From assembly GCA_039111635.1 (NCBI GenBank), contig JBCAQO010000003.1, positions 992,001-1,056,000 on the forward strand: a DNA stretch of 64,000 nt, given 5' to 3'. A model generated the notes under the pieces. It had not been told where the DNA came from. It worked only from the letters and a program-made list of their open reading frames with translations, and searched no databases. Source of the DNA: Heterobasidion occidentale. Taxonomy: Eukaryota > Basidiomycota > Agaricomycetes > Russulales > Bondarzewiaceae. Every line of letters starts with the position of its first letter. The stretch's first letter is position 1. Shown here one piece after another: positions 46,688 to 58,163 of the stretch. A program made the translations under genes and the position numbers.

Positions 46688-48021
46688 ATGGATAGGATAG
46701 TGCCGAAGATGAGCGCAGAGGCCGACATAGACCAAGGCACTGCATCTTCTCAAATAAAGAAGGGTACCGTTGATGTGCACCGAGGAGGCAAGTCTCATAC
46801 TACACCAGCCTTGAGGGCATCTGCTCAATTTCATTCAGACACATATCAATTTGCTTACTTCTTCCGCAAAACCGAGCCACATGCTGTACTTGTCAAGGTA
46901 CGCCTCCTTGTTCGCTTGTAAAGCTTTTGATAATTGATCAACCGCTTACTGCACAGTCACGGAATTTTGTTCTCGATACACGTCCCCCACAGCCTCCCCC
47001 GAAACCGAGCGAAGAGAACATGCACACTAGTAAACGAAAGAACCGTCGAGCCACAAGGGAAAAAACCTCCTCCGAGTCAAGGCCTAAGAATGCCAAACGG
47101 CGAAAGACACAAAACAAAAGGGAACTTTCGGAAGAGGATGCAGAAGCGGAAGACACACCAAATGAAATCGACACGGCCCCCGACGCAGGTGCTGCCGCCG
47201 TTCTTATGGCGCCCCGTCGATCCTCGCGAGCCAGTAAACTCGCGGCGGGGAGCTATCAGGAAGACAAAGAGGATGTTGATATGGATGATGAATCAACAAT
47301 TGAGGTCTCGAACAGCATCTCTGATGACACTAGGCAAACGCAGGTCGGGGCGTCCACGCTTTTACCTCAAACAACAGGCGCACAATCTCCTACCGTTATG
47401 ATGATGAAAGACGAGACTGAAGAAGTGGCCCTCATTGACCCCCTTTCGAAGTCAGTAACTTCAGACGTTCGTGTAGATGACGGCACGACATTAAATGCCC
47501 CGCAACCAGGCCCAGAGGTGGTCATCGAGGTCGAAGATGACGAGGAACCGAAGCCAAAGCTCTCCTTGCAAGTCAAATACCAAGGTTTTACCATCTATGG
47601 CCGTTGTCTTTGCGTCGTCGTCGAACCATGGCCTCCCATCAGGTCTGCGTCTCGTGCTCCCTCACTGGCTCCTCCTGGTGCTACGACGGTTAGGGCGTCG
47701 AGTATAGCGCCCTCTGATTTCATTCCTACCGGGCAAAGAGCTAAGACTCCACTCTTCCTGCCGGATTTTGATAGAGAAACGACCCCGACCCTCGTATCAT
47801 CTCGACAGACAAGAATATTACCACCTGTTCCTCTATTTAACGACCCTTTGCCAGAAGAGGGCTACGACTCCGATCTGGACGCTGATGATGACAACAGTGG
47901 GCTCATGAAGTTCAGTCAAGTCCTCAGTGCGACGGCAGAGACTAATAGGATGGTTGAGGATGATGATGAATTTGAAGGGGCTGTATTCTTCGCAGATGCG
48001 GATCAAGCAAGAGAATTGTGA
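46688..48021 (+). CDS. Hypothetical charged nuclear-type protein
   Basis: Not recognised. Exon 1 (ATG 46688, or 46709 MSAEADIDQGTAS) ends SDTYQFAYFFRKTEPHAVLV. A gtacgc...cacag intron leads to SRNFVLDTRPPQPPPKPSEE. The remainder is one long exon. It has a strongly basic stretch (KRKNRRATREKTSSESRPKN), then acidic and Ser-rich regions, APRRSSRASKLA, a short hydrophobic island KLSLQVKYQGFTIYGRCLCV, and an acidic end EEGYDSDLDADDDNSGLMKF. The charge pattern suggests a disordered nuclear or chromatin-associated protein. That is inference only. The island could be the one folded segment. Confidence 0.6.
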
Positions 48022-48061
48022 TTGTCGCTTGAAGTAGATGACTATACAGTATTAACCACCT

Positions 48062-50621
48062 CTAAGCTCTACCTATTTCTCGTAGGATCTCCAGTTGCCG
48101 GGGCTTGTTGACTGCTCTGAAACCAGATGGCGCCATTTCAAACTGACCGTGGCCTCCAGAGAGTGCGCGAAGTCGGGTAGAATAATCTAGCACCCGACTG
48201 AGAGGTGCTACTGCATGGACAGAACGGCGCATCTGGAAGCCTCCATCATTAGAGCCCGCTGTTGACGTGGAAGACATTGTGGAAGGTGAAAGCCATTTAG
48301 GAGGTATGTAGAGACCCTCTTGAAGGAACGGGCCAACTTCGTCACCGTCAGTGAGGACACTCGACCCAGCAAGGTCAAGGACCTCGCCCCCGCGCTCTGT
48401 GAGGTCCTTGATAACCTTGCCGAGAGAATCTTCGCCGACAGAGATGCGAAGTTGAATGAAAGGCTCCATGACAGTGCCCATTCCAACTTGCTCAAACAGG
48501 TTGCGCAGAACAACAGCACTAGTGCCAGCTAGGGTCGAGATAGGACTGTCCGGAGGTAATTGAAATCCTTTAACTTGAACACAGTGGCGAGAGAGTGGAA
48601 GAGATGTGTTTGGTGAATTCGACAAGGTATTCGCAATTCCTTGGCTGATGTAGCCATATGGGTCATTCGAATCATAGAAGGAGCTCGGCGCTGGCAGAGG
48701 TTTGCCGTTGTCGCGCATAACAATATTGCCATCCCACGCAGGATCACCAGCTTCATCAAATTCCAGTGGTCGAACACTATATGATACGGACGAGTTCAAA
48801 AACTGCCCGGTTAGATCAACGACCCAAGATGGCGAGCCCTGGTAATCATGACTTGGTCCCTCCCTGAAACTAACACGGCGTTTGCCAAGCTCAAAACGAA
48901 CGTTCCACTCGTCCCGTAGTCGACCCTCGACGATTTCAAGATGTAGAGCTCCTAGTCCATGAACGAGAATCTGACCTTCCTGAGTCTCGACGCGAACTGA
49001 TGGATCTGTGCGTGTTAATGAATGCAACGCAGTTTCCACGGGCTCCAGATCTGAATGTGATTGAGGAATTATAGAGGCAGACATGACTGCTGGTGGAGGT
49101 GTAATGTCGGGTATTGAATGGGATTCTTCTTGTTTGCCCCTAGTGGAAATCAATGTATCGCCAGTGCGAGTGTGCTTAAGCCCAAGGATGACGCCAACGG
49201 ACCCAAAGGGCAGTTCCTCGACTTCTTCGGCCTCAGATGCGTATAACATTAGAAGTTTCGATACTCGCTCCTTGACATTGCGCGAGATGTTGTTAAGGAC
49301 ACTTTGACGCGTTAACGTCCCTAGATATCAGAATCAGCCGCGTCAACCATTTGTCGAGGGAATCAATTACATACCTGAGTAGACACGCACAAATGTCATC
49401 CAACCTCGCTTCTTGTCCCACGCAACCTTCCAGGCTAATGCACGTACAGGCGAATTGCTCGATTGTTTTACGTGCTTCACGTCCAATGGGCTCGCCAATA
49501 ACTCTCCAGCATAATCCATAAGAATTTCAGTTCCGATGTTCTTGATAGCGGACCCGCAGATGATGGGAAGGATATCCAAGCGTAACGTTGCTGCACGAAG
49601 ATGTGGCAGTATCGTAGAAGGCAATACACTGAGATATGCGGACGGAGTCGACGGCAGATCCAGGAGGGCTTCCATAAGTGGCTCAGAGAACATAGCAATA
49701 TTCTCTATGAGTTCGGTACGGGCTGGAACAAGATGAGGAATGATGGGGTGTTGAGCAGGCAAGATCCCTGTCTCATAAAGTTTATCCACTTCCAGAGGAA
49801 GAGGGTGCCGTGAGCACGATCCGTCTACCTCCCATTTCCATATCTCCCACCTGACGAGGTCCACAAGTCCCTCAATACCGGGCTCTGCTCGAGAATAATT
49901 GTCAGGGTTGAACGAGGCAATCGGAAGGGTCAGCACCATGGGTTTGGGGTGAATTCGGTGAGAGAGCAAAGAAAGCAAAGATAGATTGAGGGAGGCTCCC
50001 GGACGATCTAATTTATTCATAAACAAGATTCTGGTTGGAACACCGTATCTGAGAGTGTTTAGGGTGTTTTCAGAGCAAAATCATTTGAGAGGAGAAGCTA
50101 ACTCACCTATCCAACTGGTGCCAGACCCCTTTCGTCTGCGCCTCAACACCTTCTACTGAATCAATCAATACGACGGCGCCATCCACGACCCGACTCGCAC
50201 TCTCAACCTCCATTCCAAAATCCGCGTGTCCAGGAGTATCTATGAGGTTGAATGTCCAGTATCTCCACTTGACAGGTATACTGGCTGATTGTATGGTGAT
50301 TCCTCTCTCGCGCTCTGCAGGCAAGAAGTCTGTTGTAGTGCTTCCGGTATCAACAGATCCTGAAGAAGACAGGTACGAAGATTTGAGAAGAATCGACTCA
50401 GTCAAAGTAGTCTTCCCCGAATCTGGCGTGCTAGCGAAGTTGGTTTATGGTTTGCAGAAAAAATGGTTTGAGTACTTACCGATGTGCGCAACCACAGCTA
50501 GGTTGCGGACTTTCGAAGGATCATAACGAGCGGTAGAAAGAACCCTGCGGAATTGATATGACAAGGGAAAGGCAGGAATATTATGAATTATGGAGCATCG
50601 CAGTTGCTGCAAAGACAGCAT
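48062..50621 (-). CDS. MEF2: Mitochondrial elongation factor G2 / ribosome-recycling GTPase
   Basis: Splits mitochondrial ribosomes after termination together with RRF. ATG 50621 gives a mitochondrial leader ([18 protein letters not shown], Arg-rich after). G motifs: [15 protein letters not shown] (P loop across an intron), [48 protein letters not shown] and [10 protein letters not shown]. Domain II starts [20 protein letters not shown]. Domain IV and V contain [56 protein letters not shown] and [20 protein letters not shown]. The [15 protein letters not shown] element is the EF-G C-terminal signature. About 800 residues with an intact frame. Confidence 0.9.
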
Positions 50622-50819
50622 GTCCCGTCGCCAGCGGGTTTTTTGATGCCTTGAGCCTTTCTCGGAGTAGGCGAGAGGAGATGCACGGAGCGCACACAAA
50701 GGCAAACAGCGCGGCAGGCTGTCGATGCACTGCGGGTTGCCGAGGTCGATTGACGCACAAGATGGGCTATTGTCCTCTGAGTCTCAGCCTCTGGCTTTCA
50801 CCACCACGTCATCTTCACC
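50622..50819. promoter_or_regulatory. Divergent promoter MEF2 / ICMT
   Basis: 198 bp between the two ATGs; it must serve both genes. No specific site assigned. Confidence 0.4.
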
Positions 50820-51832
50820 ATGGCCGCATCGAATGATGTCCCCGATGGCTTCGAGGAACGTCTTCGACAGAGACAGACTTCTCAGAGCCATTTAGAGACT
50901 GTGCCAATATCTAGCATCACTCAACCGCATGGGAACATTCCAAATACTCCCCTTGCTGCTTCGACTATCTCATTTTTGCTCGGATCTATATTTTCCCTCG
51001 CCTTTGCGACATTTTTATCGGGAGGCTTGGTCGCAACCTGGTGGTCTACATATCAACTGGGGTTTTTCGTAGCCGCATGGGCCGCATTTCATTGGGGGGA
51101 GTTTGCAGTGACGGCTGGGTGGAACAGGGAGAAATGCAGTGTTGATTGTAAGTCATGGACAACCATTTCGGTAGGGCCTTTGCCTAATGCCCCAACAGCC
51201 TTCCTTCTGGATAACGGTGCTCTGTACCATGCAGCCAATAGTCTTGCGCTGTTCGAATACTTGCTTTCTTTGTACTTGCACCCGTCATTGAAGTCATATC
51301 CCTACATATCCGAAATTGGTATGTGGCGGCACTTGTTTTACTTGATCCAGCTGATTCGAGGTGCATTGAGGGGTGACTATGGTTGTCTTTGGTCAAGCGT
51401 TGCGATCCATTGCAATGATTCACGCTTCTACTAATTTTTCTCATTCCCTTGCTTTCCGAAAACTGGCTCGTCACCAGTTAGTGACTGATGGCATATATGC
51501 GTTCGTTTTGTGTCGATCTCTGCGGAAAGGTCTCCCTCTGATCCTTTGCTCAGATGGTTCCGCCATCCATCGTACGCTGGGTTTTTCTATTGGGCGTTGG
51601 GGACGCAACTCGTGCTCCAGAATCCTGTTACATTCATGGCCTTTTCAGCTATGTTATGGCGATTTTTCTCTCAAAGAATACGAGGTAAGTTCATTTTTGT
51701 GGATCGTCATCATATGGAACTCAAGAACAAGGATCCTTTCTAGTCGAAGAGAAAACGCTGATAAACTTCTTCGGCGATGCATATGTTCAATATCGAAAGA
51801 GGGTGGGCACAAGAATCCCTTTCATTGCGTGA
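50820..51832 (+). CDS. STE14: Protein-S-isoprenylcysteine O-methyltransferase
   Basis: ER-membrane enzyme that carboxyl-methylates farnesylated or geranylgeranylated CaaX proteins (Ras, mating pheromones). ATG 50820 gives a ~45-residue hydrophilic N-terminus. Then come helices ISFLLGSIFSLAFATFLSGG and LVATWWSTYQLGFFVAAWAA, FHWGEFAVTAGWNREKCSVD, and FLLDNGALYHAANSLALFEY. The catalytic part has VVFGQALRSIAMIHASTNFS, HQLVTDGIYAW, FRHPSYAGFFYWALGTQLVL and the end EKTLINFFGDAYVQYRKRVG with TRIPFIA. RHPSY and the C-terminal GxxYxxYxxxVxTRIPF are the family signature. Five or so exons, intact. Confidence 0.92.
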
Positions 51833-52033
51833 AACAGACCAGCGCAGATAGCGCTGTGGAGCTATATTTCTATACAGTTAGCGTTTAGAAAGCTCAACAA
51901 TAAAATATAGAAAGCGATGAGATGCATGATTGTGATCTCATAAAAAAGAAGAATACCAAGTGTAATGACATGACACATGCGACTTTTGGTGAATGTGGAA
52001 TACCAGCCTGTCCGACCGCCTGCCACCAACCGC

Positions 52034-52765
52034 TCACTCCTGAAGGATTGTGCCCTTCTCCGACACGTAGATACCGTCCAAGAACTTACGGATATCCTTG
52101 TTCCGCACTCGGCAGATACCCTGAATAGATGCCGCTGGAGTGAAAAATTTCAGCGGAAGATACCCATGACAAACTGAGTAGACTCACCTGATTGCGAGAC
52201 GTTCTCAATATCAGCACCCTCGAGGATCAGCTCATCCTTTTGCGCCTTGCTCTCAGATACTGTTACACCGTCCAGCATGTGGACGTGGCGAACGGTCTGG
52301 GGAAATTTGGTTTCAGTTGTCTAAAATCCGGATGAGAATTCACGCACCTTCTCGCCCAGGAAATTACGGATCTCCAATGAGCGGCCGTTCTCTTGGATGA
52401 TACAGTTGATTGGGAAATGGGCGTATACAGCGCGCATTTTGTACAAGAAACCCTGTCCTCTCATGTGAGCCAGCGAATAGTAGAGGAATCATCGTTAGAC
52501 AGCCAACCTTGGTGACACCGGTGATCATGTTGAGGATGAGACTCTTGATTGTGCGCAAGCATGCGACATGTTTGCGGCCGCCTTGCCAGACTGCAAGAGT
52601 CACCTTGTTTGCCTTGCTCTTGAGGAGGCGGATGTCCATGTTGACATGGCGGACGTTCTTGGTCAACGTCCCTCTTGGTCCTGTGACATTGATGACGCGG
52701 GATTTGATGGAGACATTGACGCCCTCGGGAATGTCGAGCTCTTCGGTCTTGACAACGTCTTTCAT
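52034..52765 (-). CDS. RPL9: Ribosomal protein uL6
   Basis: 60S subunit protein at the GTPase centre. ATG 52765 reads [20 protein letters not shown] and [20 protein letters not shown], with [20 protein letters not shown]. After introns come [20 protein letters not shown] and [15 protein letters not shown], then [35 protein letters not shown], and finally [20 protein letters not shown] with EKGTILQE. Standard length (about 190 residues), four exons, intact frame. The gene is divergent from PCF11. Confidence 0.95.
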
Positions 52766-53212
52766 CTTAAGAGAAATGGTGTATCAGCAATTTCGCCCTA
52801 AGACTGCATCCTTCCGCCGTGAAGTCAATCCATCCTAGTAGAACTGAAATTCCGCCGTTCAACTGCCTCCAACCTATATTCCAACTCGACGGCAGACTCC
52901 CGAGAAACACAGATTCGTCCTCACCTTCAGAGTATAGGTCTTGAGGCTGTCGGCAACGGCTTAGGGCGTTCTGGATTCGAGCGGTGGGCGGTGGCGCGGG
53001 ATTGAGTTTACCGGGCGGAGCTTCAATGCAAGTCATTATGCTGCCACGCATGCTTTCTCTCTTCAACTGCAACCACCATCATCACTTAGACGTGATTCCC
53101 AGTATCATTGTAAAATTGAACGAGCTATAAGCCCGAACATCTGTGGTTGTCAATAGTCCAATCCGTGAGACTGGTACCATTGATCCTGCTTCCTCCCCTT
53201 GCCTCTACAAAG
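52766..53212. promoter_or_regulatory. Divergent promoter region uL6 / PCF11
   Basis: About 450 bp between the two ATGs. Minus-strand open frame 52767-53072 has no family signature and no defined role. Confidence 0.35.
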
Positions 53213-55758
53213 ATGTCGACGTTTCCTCCGAATGTGGCATATAGCCAGATCCCTCCAGCAACTTATCCTTTCCAACCTCACCCCTCGTATCAGTATCCCC
53301 CGCCTTCCTCATCGCTCTACATGGTCGATCCGAATACTTTCCGTCGCGATTACACGATGCGCCTAGCGGAGCTAACTGTAAACTCCAGGCCCATTATTCA
53401 GAACTTATCGATGGTTGCACAAGAGTATTCGCGATGGGCAGATGTTGTTGTTCAATGCATCGAGAATCACATACGACGGGTGAGTGGTCCGTTTCTGTAA
53501 TTAGTTTCTCTGCTTTTTGCCGCAATTCCATGTCGATTGCATGACGCCAGATGGGTAGCTCGACTGTAGGATGATGTAGTCTTGCGCCTTATGTATATAG
53601 AGTGGTAGCGTAGTGTAGCTGAGACAAAGAGAAAAAAAGAAACGCAAGTGCCTGCTTAGCCTATGAGGGCGGCGCGCATATTGGAAGCTCAGCGCTCAGC
53701 TAGCAATTCTTTCTCTGTCGTTGATTCTTCGTACGATGATGCTGACTAATTCTCCTCGTTTCGTGATCGTTAGGTGCCTCCTTGGATGAAGCTCCCTTCA
53801 TTCTATCTTTTAGATGCCGTTTCGAAGAACGTCTATGACCCGTACGCTCGCCATTTCGCTACGGTCGTCACCTCCCTCTTCCTCGACTCTTATGGTCTTG
53901 TCGAGCCTGGCGTCCGAAGTAAAATGGAAGAAATGCTTCTCACTTGGCGTACCGGGGGTCCTCATGGCAGAGAATTATTTGGTGTAGGTCCTCAGGTTGC
54001 GATCGAGCGAGGCATATGGGGCTCAGGCGTAATCAATGACGTGCGTTGCCTTTTGCTATCACATTGTTTCATGGTTCTCATGTCTTTCACAATCAGTCGT
54101 CCTTACCATCGGGTGCCGGGACTATCTCTAAATCACAAGTTATCAGTGAACTTGAATTCACTCTAGGTCAAACAGAACGAGCTCTTCAGTCCAATCCATT
54201 TGACTCTGTGATTCAAAACGATGTCGGTGTTCTACATCAGGTGCGTAACTGTTTCTGCCTGGAATAGCGTGCCAGCAATTTATATCAACTTAGTTGAGAA
54301 AACTTGTCGAGGACGGTGGGGTATCACAAGAAGAACTTCGTCAGATCCTTACTAAGTTACGCAGTCTTGCACGTCCGCCTCCCTCTAATCAACCTGCTCC
54401 GTCTATTGGTCCGAGCAAATATTCTTCCAATATATCTGCCTCTTACGCCGGTCCATCATCGTATCCTCCGCCTGTCGCTCAGCCGCCGCCTCCTTTGCCG
54501 CCTGCCGTTCAGCAGTATTACTCTCATCCGCCATCAAATCCTTATCCATCATTTGATCAACCTGAGGCGCCATTCTCTGCCCTGCCTTCAACCGCGGGTC
54601 CATCATCTACCACTACGAGTTCAACAGTTACTATGCCTAACATCTCGAATTTGTTCGAAGCTCTATTGAAGGCGGGTGTGGTCTCAGCAACTGGTACTCC
54701 CACTGGAGCCGGTACGGCAACAACAGCGAGCGAGGTTGAGGAGAATAAGCCGGCGCCTCCTGAAGATCTTGATAGGGATGAGGCAAGAGCTTATAGAGAA
54801 GCTATTTTCGCTGAGAACATCAAGTTCACAAGTGCTGACATCACGAGGTTAGTTTTTTGAGTCGCCTTCTTCCGCGCGACTGATCCGACAATCTCCCTCA
54901 GGCGCCGTTCGCGAATAGTTCATTTTCTTTATGATCGTTTACCCGTGCAATGTAAACAGTGTGCGATCAGATTCCAGGATACTGTTACGGGTAGAAAACA
55001 AATGCAGGATCACCTTGATATGCATTTCAGACAGAACAGGAAAGCTAACCAGAACGTTGGCCGTGGTCACAGTCGTAGCTGGTTCGTTGGTGCAGAGGTG
55101 TGGATAGTCGCATGTTCCTAGCGCTAATGTGTGATACTGACAGAACGCCTTTTCTAGGATTGGGTACACGACACTTCTGCGAGTAGTAAAGGCAAAGGTA
55201 ACGCGGATCAGTCCCGTCCTCTAAATGCTAAGGCTGTCGCCGCCGCCGAGGCTGCGAAGCGTGATGCCGAGCTACGCGCTCAGTTCGTGGTTGTGCCGCC
55301 TGGAGACGAGGCGAAGCTCATCGCATGTCCCATCTGTAAGGAGGTTTTGAAATCAGAGTTCCAAGAGGAAGATGAAGAGTGGGTGTGGCTGAACGCCGTC
55401 AAGGTCGAAGATAGGGTACATATTTTCCTCTGCTCTTTCGTAGTGATCGCTCATGTCTGTGCTTTTTTCCCTGACACAGATCTATCATGCGACGTGCCAC
55501 GCTGAAGCACGAACATCCGCTACTACGATCGCTGCCCGCCTACGCATGGATGCAGCTGTTGTACGAAGTCGTTCTGCTACTCCGGACGTGTCCTCGCAGC
55601 GCGGGACCCCACCACGAACAACATTAGCCAAGACTGAGTCGTCGCCATTGAGGCTCGCGGGTACCAAGCGAAAAGTTGAATCCGAAGATGTGCCTGGCCT
55701 AGGCAGTGAGGCTGAGGGGTCACCGCCGATGAAGAAAACGGTGCTGTCCACGGCATAG
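53213..55758 (+). CDS. PCF11: mRNA cleavage/polyadenylation factor subunit PCF11
   Basis: Subunit of cleavage factor IA; binds the RNA polymerase II CTD and promotes termination. Exon 1 (MSTFPPNVAYSQIPPATYPF) has a Pro/Tyr-rich leader and then the CID: YMVDPNTFRRDYTMRLAELT, VNSRPIIQNLSMVAQEYSRW. After a long intron it continues PPWMKLPSFYLLDAVSKNVY and DPYARHFATVVTSLFLDSYG. The middle has a Pro/Ser-rich segment. The C-terminal part has FLYDRLPVQCKQCAIRFQDT with DHLDMHFRQN (first zinc finger) and ACPICKEVLKSEFQEEDEEW with YHATCH (second). It ends at 55758. Intron 1 (53480-53773) is 294 nt, about five times the local norm. The first CID block is partly duplicated inside the transposon at 15-16 kb. 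Confidence 0.9.
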
Positions 55759-56365
55759 AGTTGCACCTGAGCTGTGTTGTTGGAATAGGTTTGGGCTGCG
55801 TTGGGTCTCGCATTATACATCTAATCTCATCATTATTGGTTGTGCTTCCTTTTTTCCATCTTCTCATCATCCTCTCCCATCTATCTACCTTGAGCGTTTG
55901 CATTGGCATTGGCATTAACATTATCGAGCATATGTATCATTGCACGCAATAATACCATCTGTTTTGGATTCTGATGTTGAAATTGCTTTGGGTGCGTGTC
56001 TAACAAACATCACAATTGTACGTGAAGCTTTCAGTAGTACAATTTGCCGATCGAAGAGTCTCGACTTTATTCAAACCCTTGACCAGCTTGTGCCACCGTG
56101 CACAAACTCTCTTGCTTCTAGTCTTTGTCTCTCTTCTGCACGTATCGTCAGGCTGATATCAACATACAACGCATAGGTGCGTCTGCCATGTTCCCTTACA
56201 CTGACACTCTACAGTCGTACGCGGATACGAGCTACGCCCAAAATACAAACATTCATGATCCTGGTAAGCTTTCTCCTCGGAGCGCGGAGATATTCGCCGA
56301 GGGCTTCATGGATACATCCCAAAGTGTCAGGAATACCGTCATACACGCCTTCATTTCGTGAAGAT
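55759..56365. other. Intergenic, PCF11 3' region and SWT1 leader
   Basis: About 600 bp. A plus-strand open frame from ATG 56188 (MFPYTDTLQSYADTSYAQNT) runs 58 codons toward SWT1 and could be an extra 5' exon if spliced. No other feature was seen. Confidence 0.3.
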
Positions 56366-57862
56366 ATGCCGATTCAAGACGCCACGCTCCGGCGCGTGGA
56401 GGATGAGGTGAATACGGACGTCGAGATGCAGGTGAGTCTCGGTACTCCAAACCTCACGTCCCCCCCGGTCCACCGTGCCCGTTCTGCCCTTGCGCTATTT
56501 TCGCCGCCGAGCTGAGTATCTAGCTTTGCGCCGTACACAGGGCCCGCACTCCCCGCAACACGTGGCGTACTTGGTGCTCGATACCAACGTGCTCTTGGGG
56601 CACCTCGATGTCCTGCAACAGTTCGTGGATGACGTCGAACAGGCATCGGCGCCCGTCATCGTGATCGTCCCGGGCGTCGTCCTCTCCGAACTCGACGGGT
56701 ACGTCTCCCCGCCGTGGGCTGCGCAGTCGTTGCTTTTGTGTGTGTGAGGAAGCTAATAATGTATTCCTGTGGCGTCCGCAGTCAGAAAACGCGGCCGGGC
56801 CTTGCATGGGCCGCGCGAAGAGCTTCGACCTGGCTTTTGGAACAGGTGCGCTCGCGGCGGACGGTCAAGGGGCAGACGCACGAGGAGACGTGCAAACGAT
56901 CTGGTAAATGGAACGTGCTTGATGCAGGGGAGGTAGGCACCGTCATGAGTTGACAGTGGCGTCACGCTGATGACGAGCGCTCAGAGACGCGGCGGAGAGA
57001 CGAACGATGACCTCATCGTCGATTGTTGTCGCTTCTTCTGCGAGCGACTCGTGCCAGCGTACCGCGCGCCGGTCGTGCTGTGCAGTGCGGACAAAAACGT
57101 CTGCTTCAAGGTGGAGAGCTTAGGCAAGACACCTCTTTCTCGTTGCGGCTACAGGCAACCTGACACACACTGGCTCCGTCCGGCGACTGCGCAGGTATAC
57201 CCAGCCACAGCCCCTCTCCGTCCTGGACCAGCCATGAAATCGCGCGATTTATTTTTGGCAGCGATGCCGGGATCGATCTCACAAAATTCGATTCTTATCC
57301 GTCCCGCGCGTCGCGACAGGCGGCAGCCCAGTCTGCTCCTAAAGCAGCTGTGGTGCGGAGGGACGATGACATGATGGACATCGACGACACCGGGGATGTG
57401 TGTATTCCGCCGGCGCACCCGCTGGACGCGCTGCACCTGGAAATAATTGAGCACTTTACGCCGCTGCTGGTCGGGCTAGTGGACAGGGTGGCGGGGAGTG
57501 ACGTGCCGCGCACACGCGCGGAGGCGTCGGCGCCGAAATCCGTGCACGCGCCGTCGTGGACGCGGGTGCGCCTGGCAGAGTGGACGGTGGGGATATGTCT
57601 TGATTACTTGCATGAGCGGCGGCCGCTGCCGCGCTCGGAGCCGCGACTGGAGGTGTTTTTGCTGAAGCAAGGGGAGAGGGGCCGGCTCGGGTCGGGGCGG
57701 CGGGGACAGGACTGGCCTCGGGCTGCGTGGAATGGGGCGCGTGGGGCGTTGGAGGAACTGGGGCGGCGGTGGGAGGATCGATCGATTGTAGAGTCGGCTG
57801 AGATCTTGAAGCCGTTCATAGAGTCGGTTTTTCTGCGACCGTTGCGACCGACTGGGACCTGA
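56366..57862 (+). CDS. SWT1: PIN-domain endoribonuclease SWT1
   Basis: Nuclear endonuclease of perinuclear mRNA quality control. The PIN domain appears across four exons: YLVLDTNVLLGHLDVLQQFV (first catalytic Asp), IVIVPGVVLSELDG (Glu), GGETNDDLIVDCCRFF (Asp) and VVLCSADKNVCFKVES (Asp). The exon TRPGLAWAARRASTWLLEQV lies between. The C-terminal domain reads DALHLEIIEHFTPLLVGLVD, WTVGICLDYLHERRPLPRSE and KPFIESVFLRPLRP. Start uncertain: ATG 56366 (MPIQDATLRRVEDEVNTDVE) is used here and 56188 is an alternative. Downstream of PCF11 in the same direction. Confidence 0.78.
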
Positions 57863-58163
57863 GTCCGGTTGCTACTTATGGGCAATGGCTTATCTATGCG
57901 GTGTTGGGTATGGCTGTGTATCGACAGACGTGCGGGGAGTGGAACGTCGACTGGGGTAGCTAGAGTACATGTGGATGTAGTCATGAAGCAATCAAGAGAG
58001 AGAACTTGTGTGAGCGCGATGAGTCGGCGGGAGGGACGGGCGTGGGCGGACTGGCGGAGAGGAGGCGCCCGAAAGAGGAGTGGCGGGGAATTCTCTGCTC
58101 AGACTTTATTCGCACTCTTTTACACAGGTCGCTCCTTCACGCTCCTTTCCTCCTCCCCCCACC
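57863..58163. other. Intergenic, GT32 promoter
   Basis: About 300 bp between the SWT1 stop and the GT32 start, ending in a pyrimidine-rich tract (tcctcccccc) just before the ATG. No gene recognised. Confidence 0.35.
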
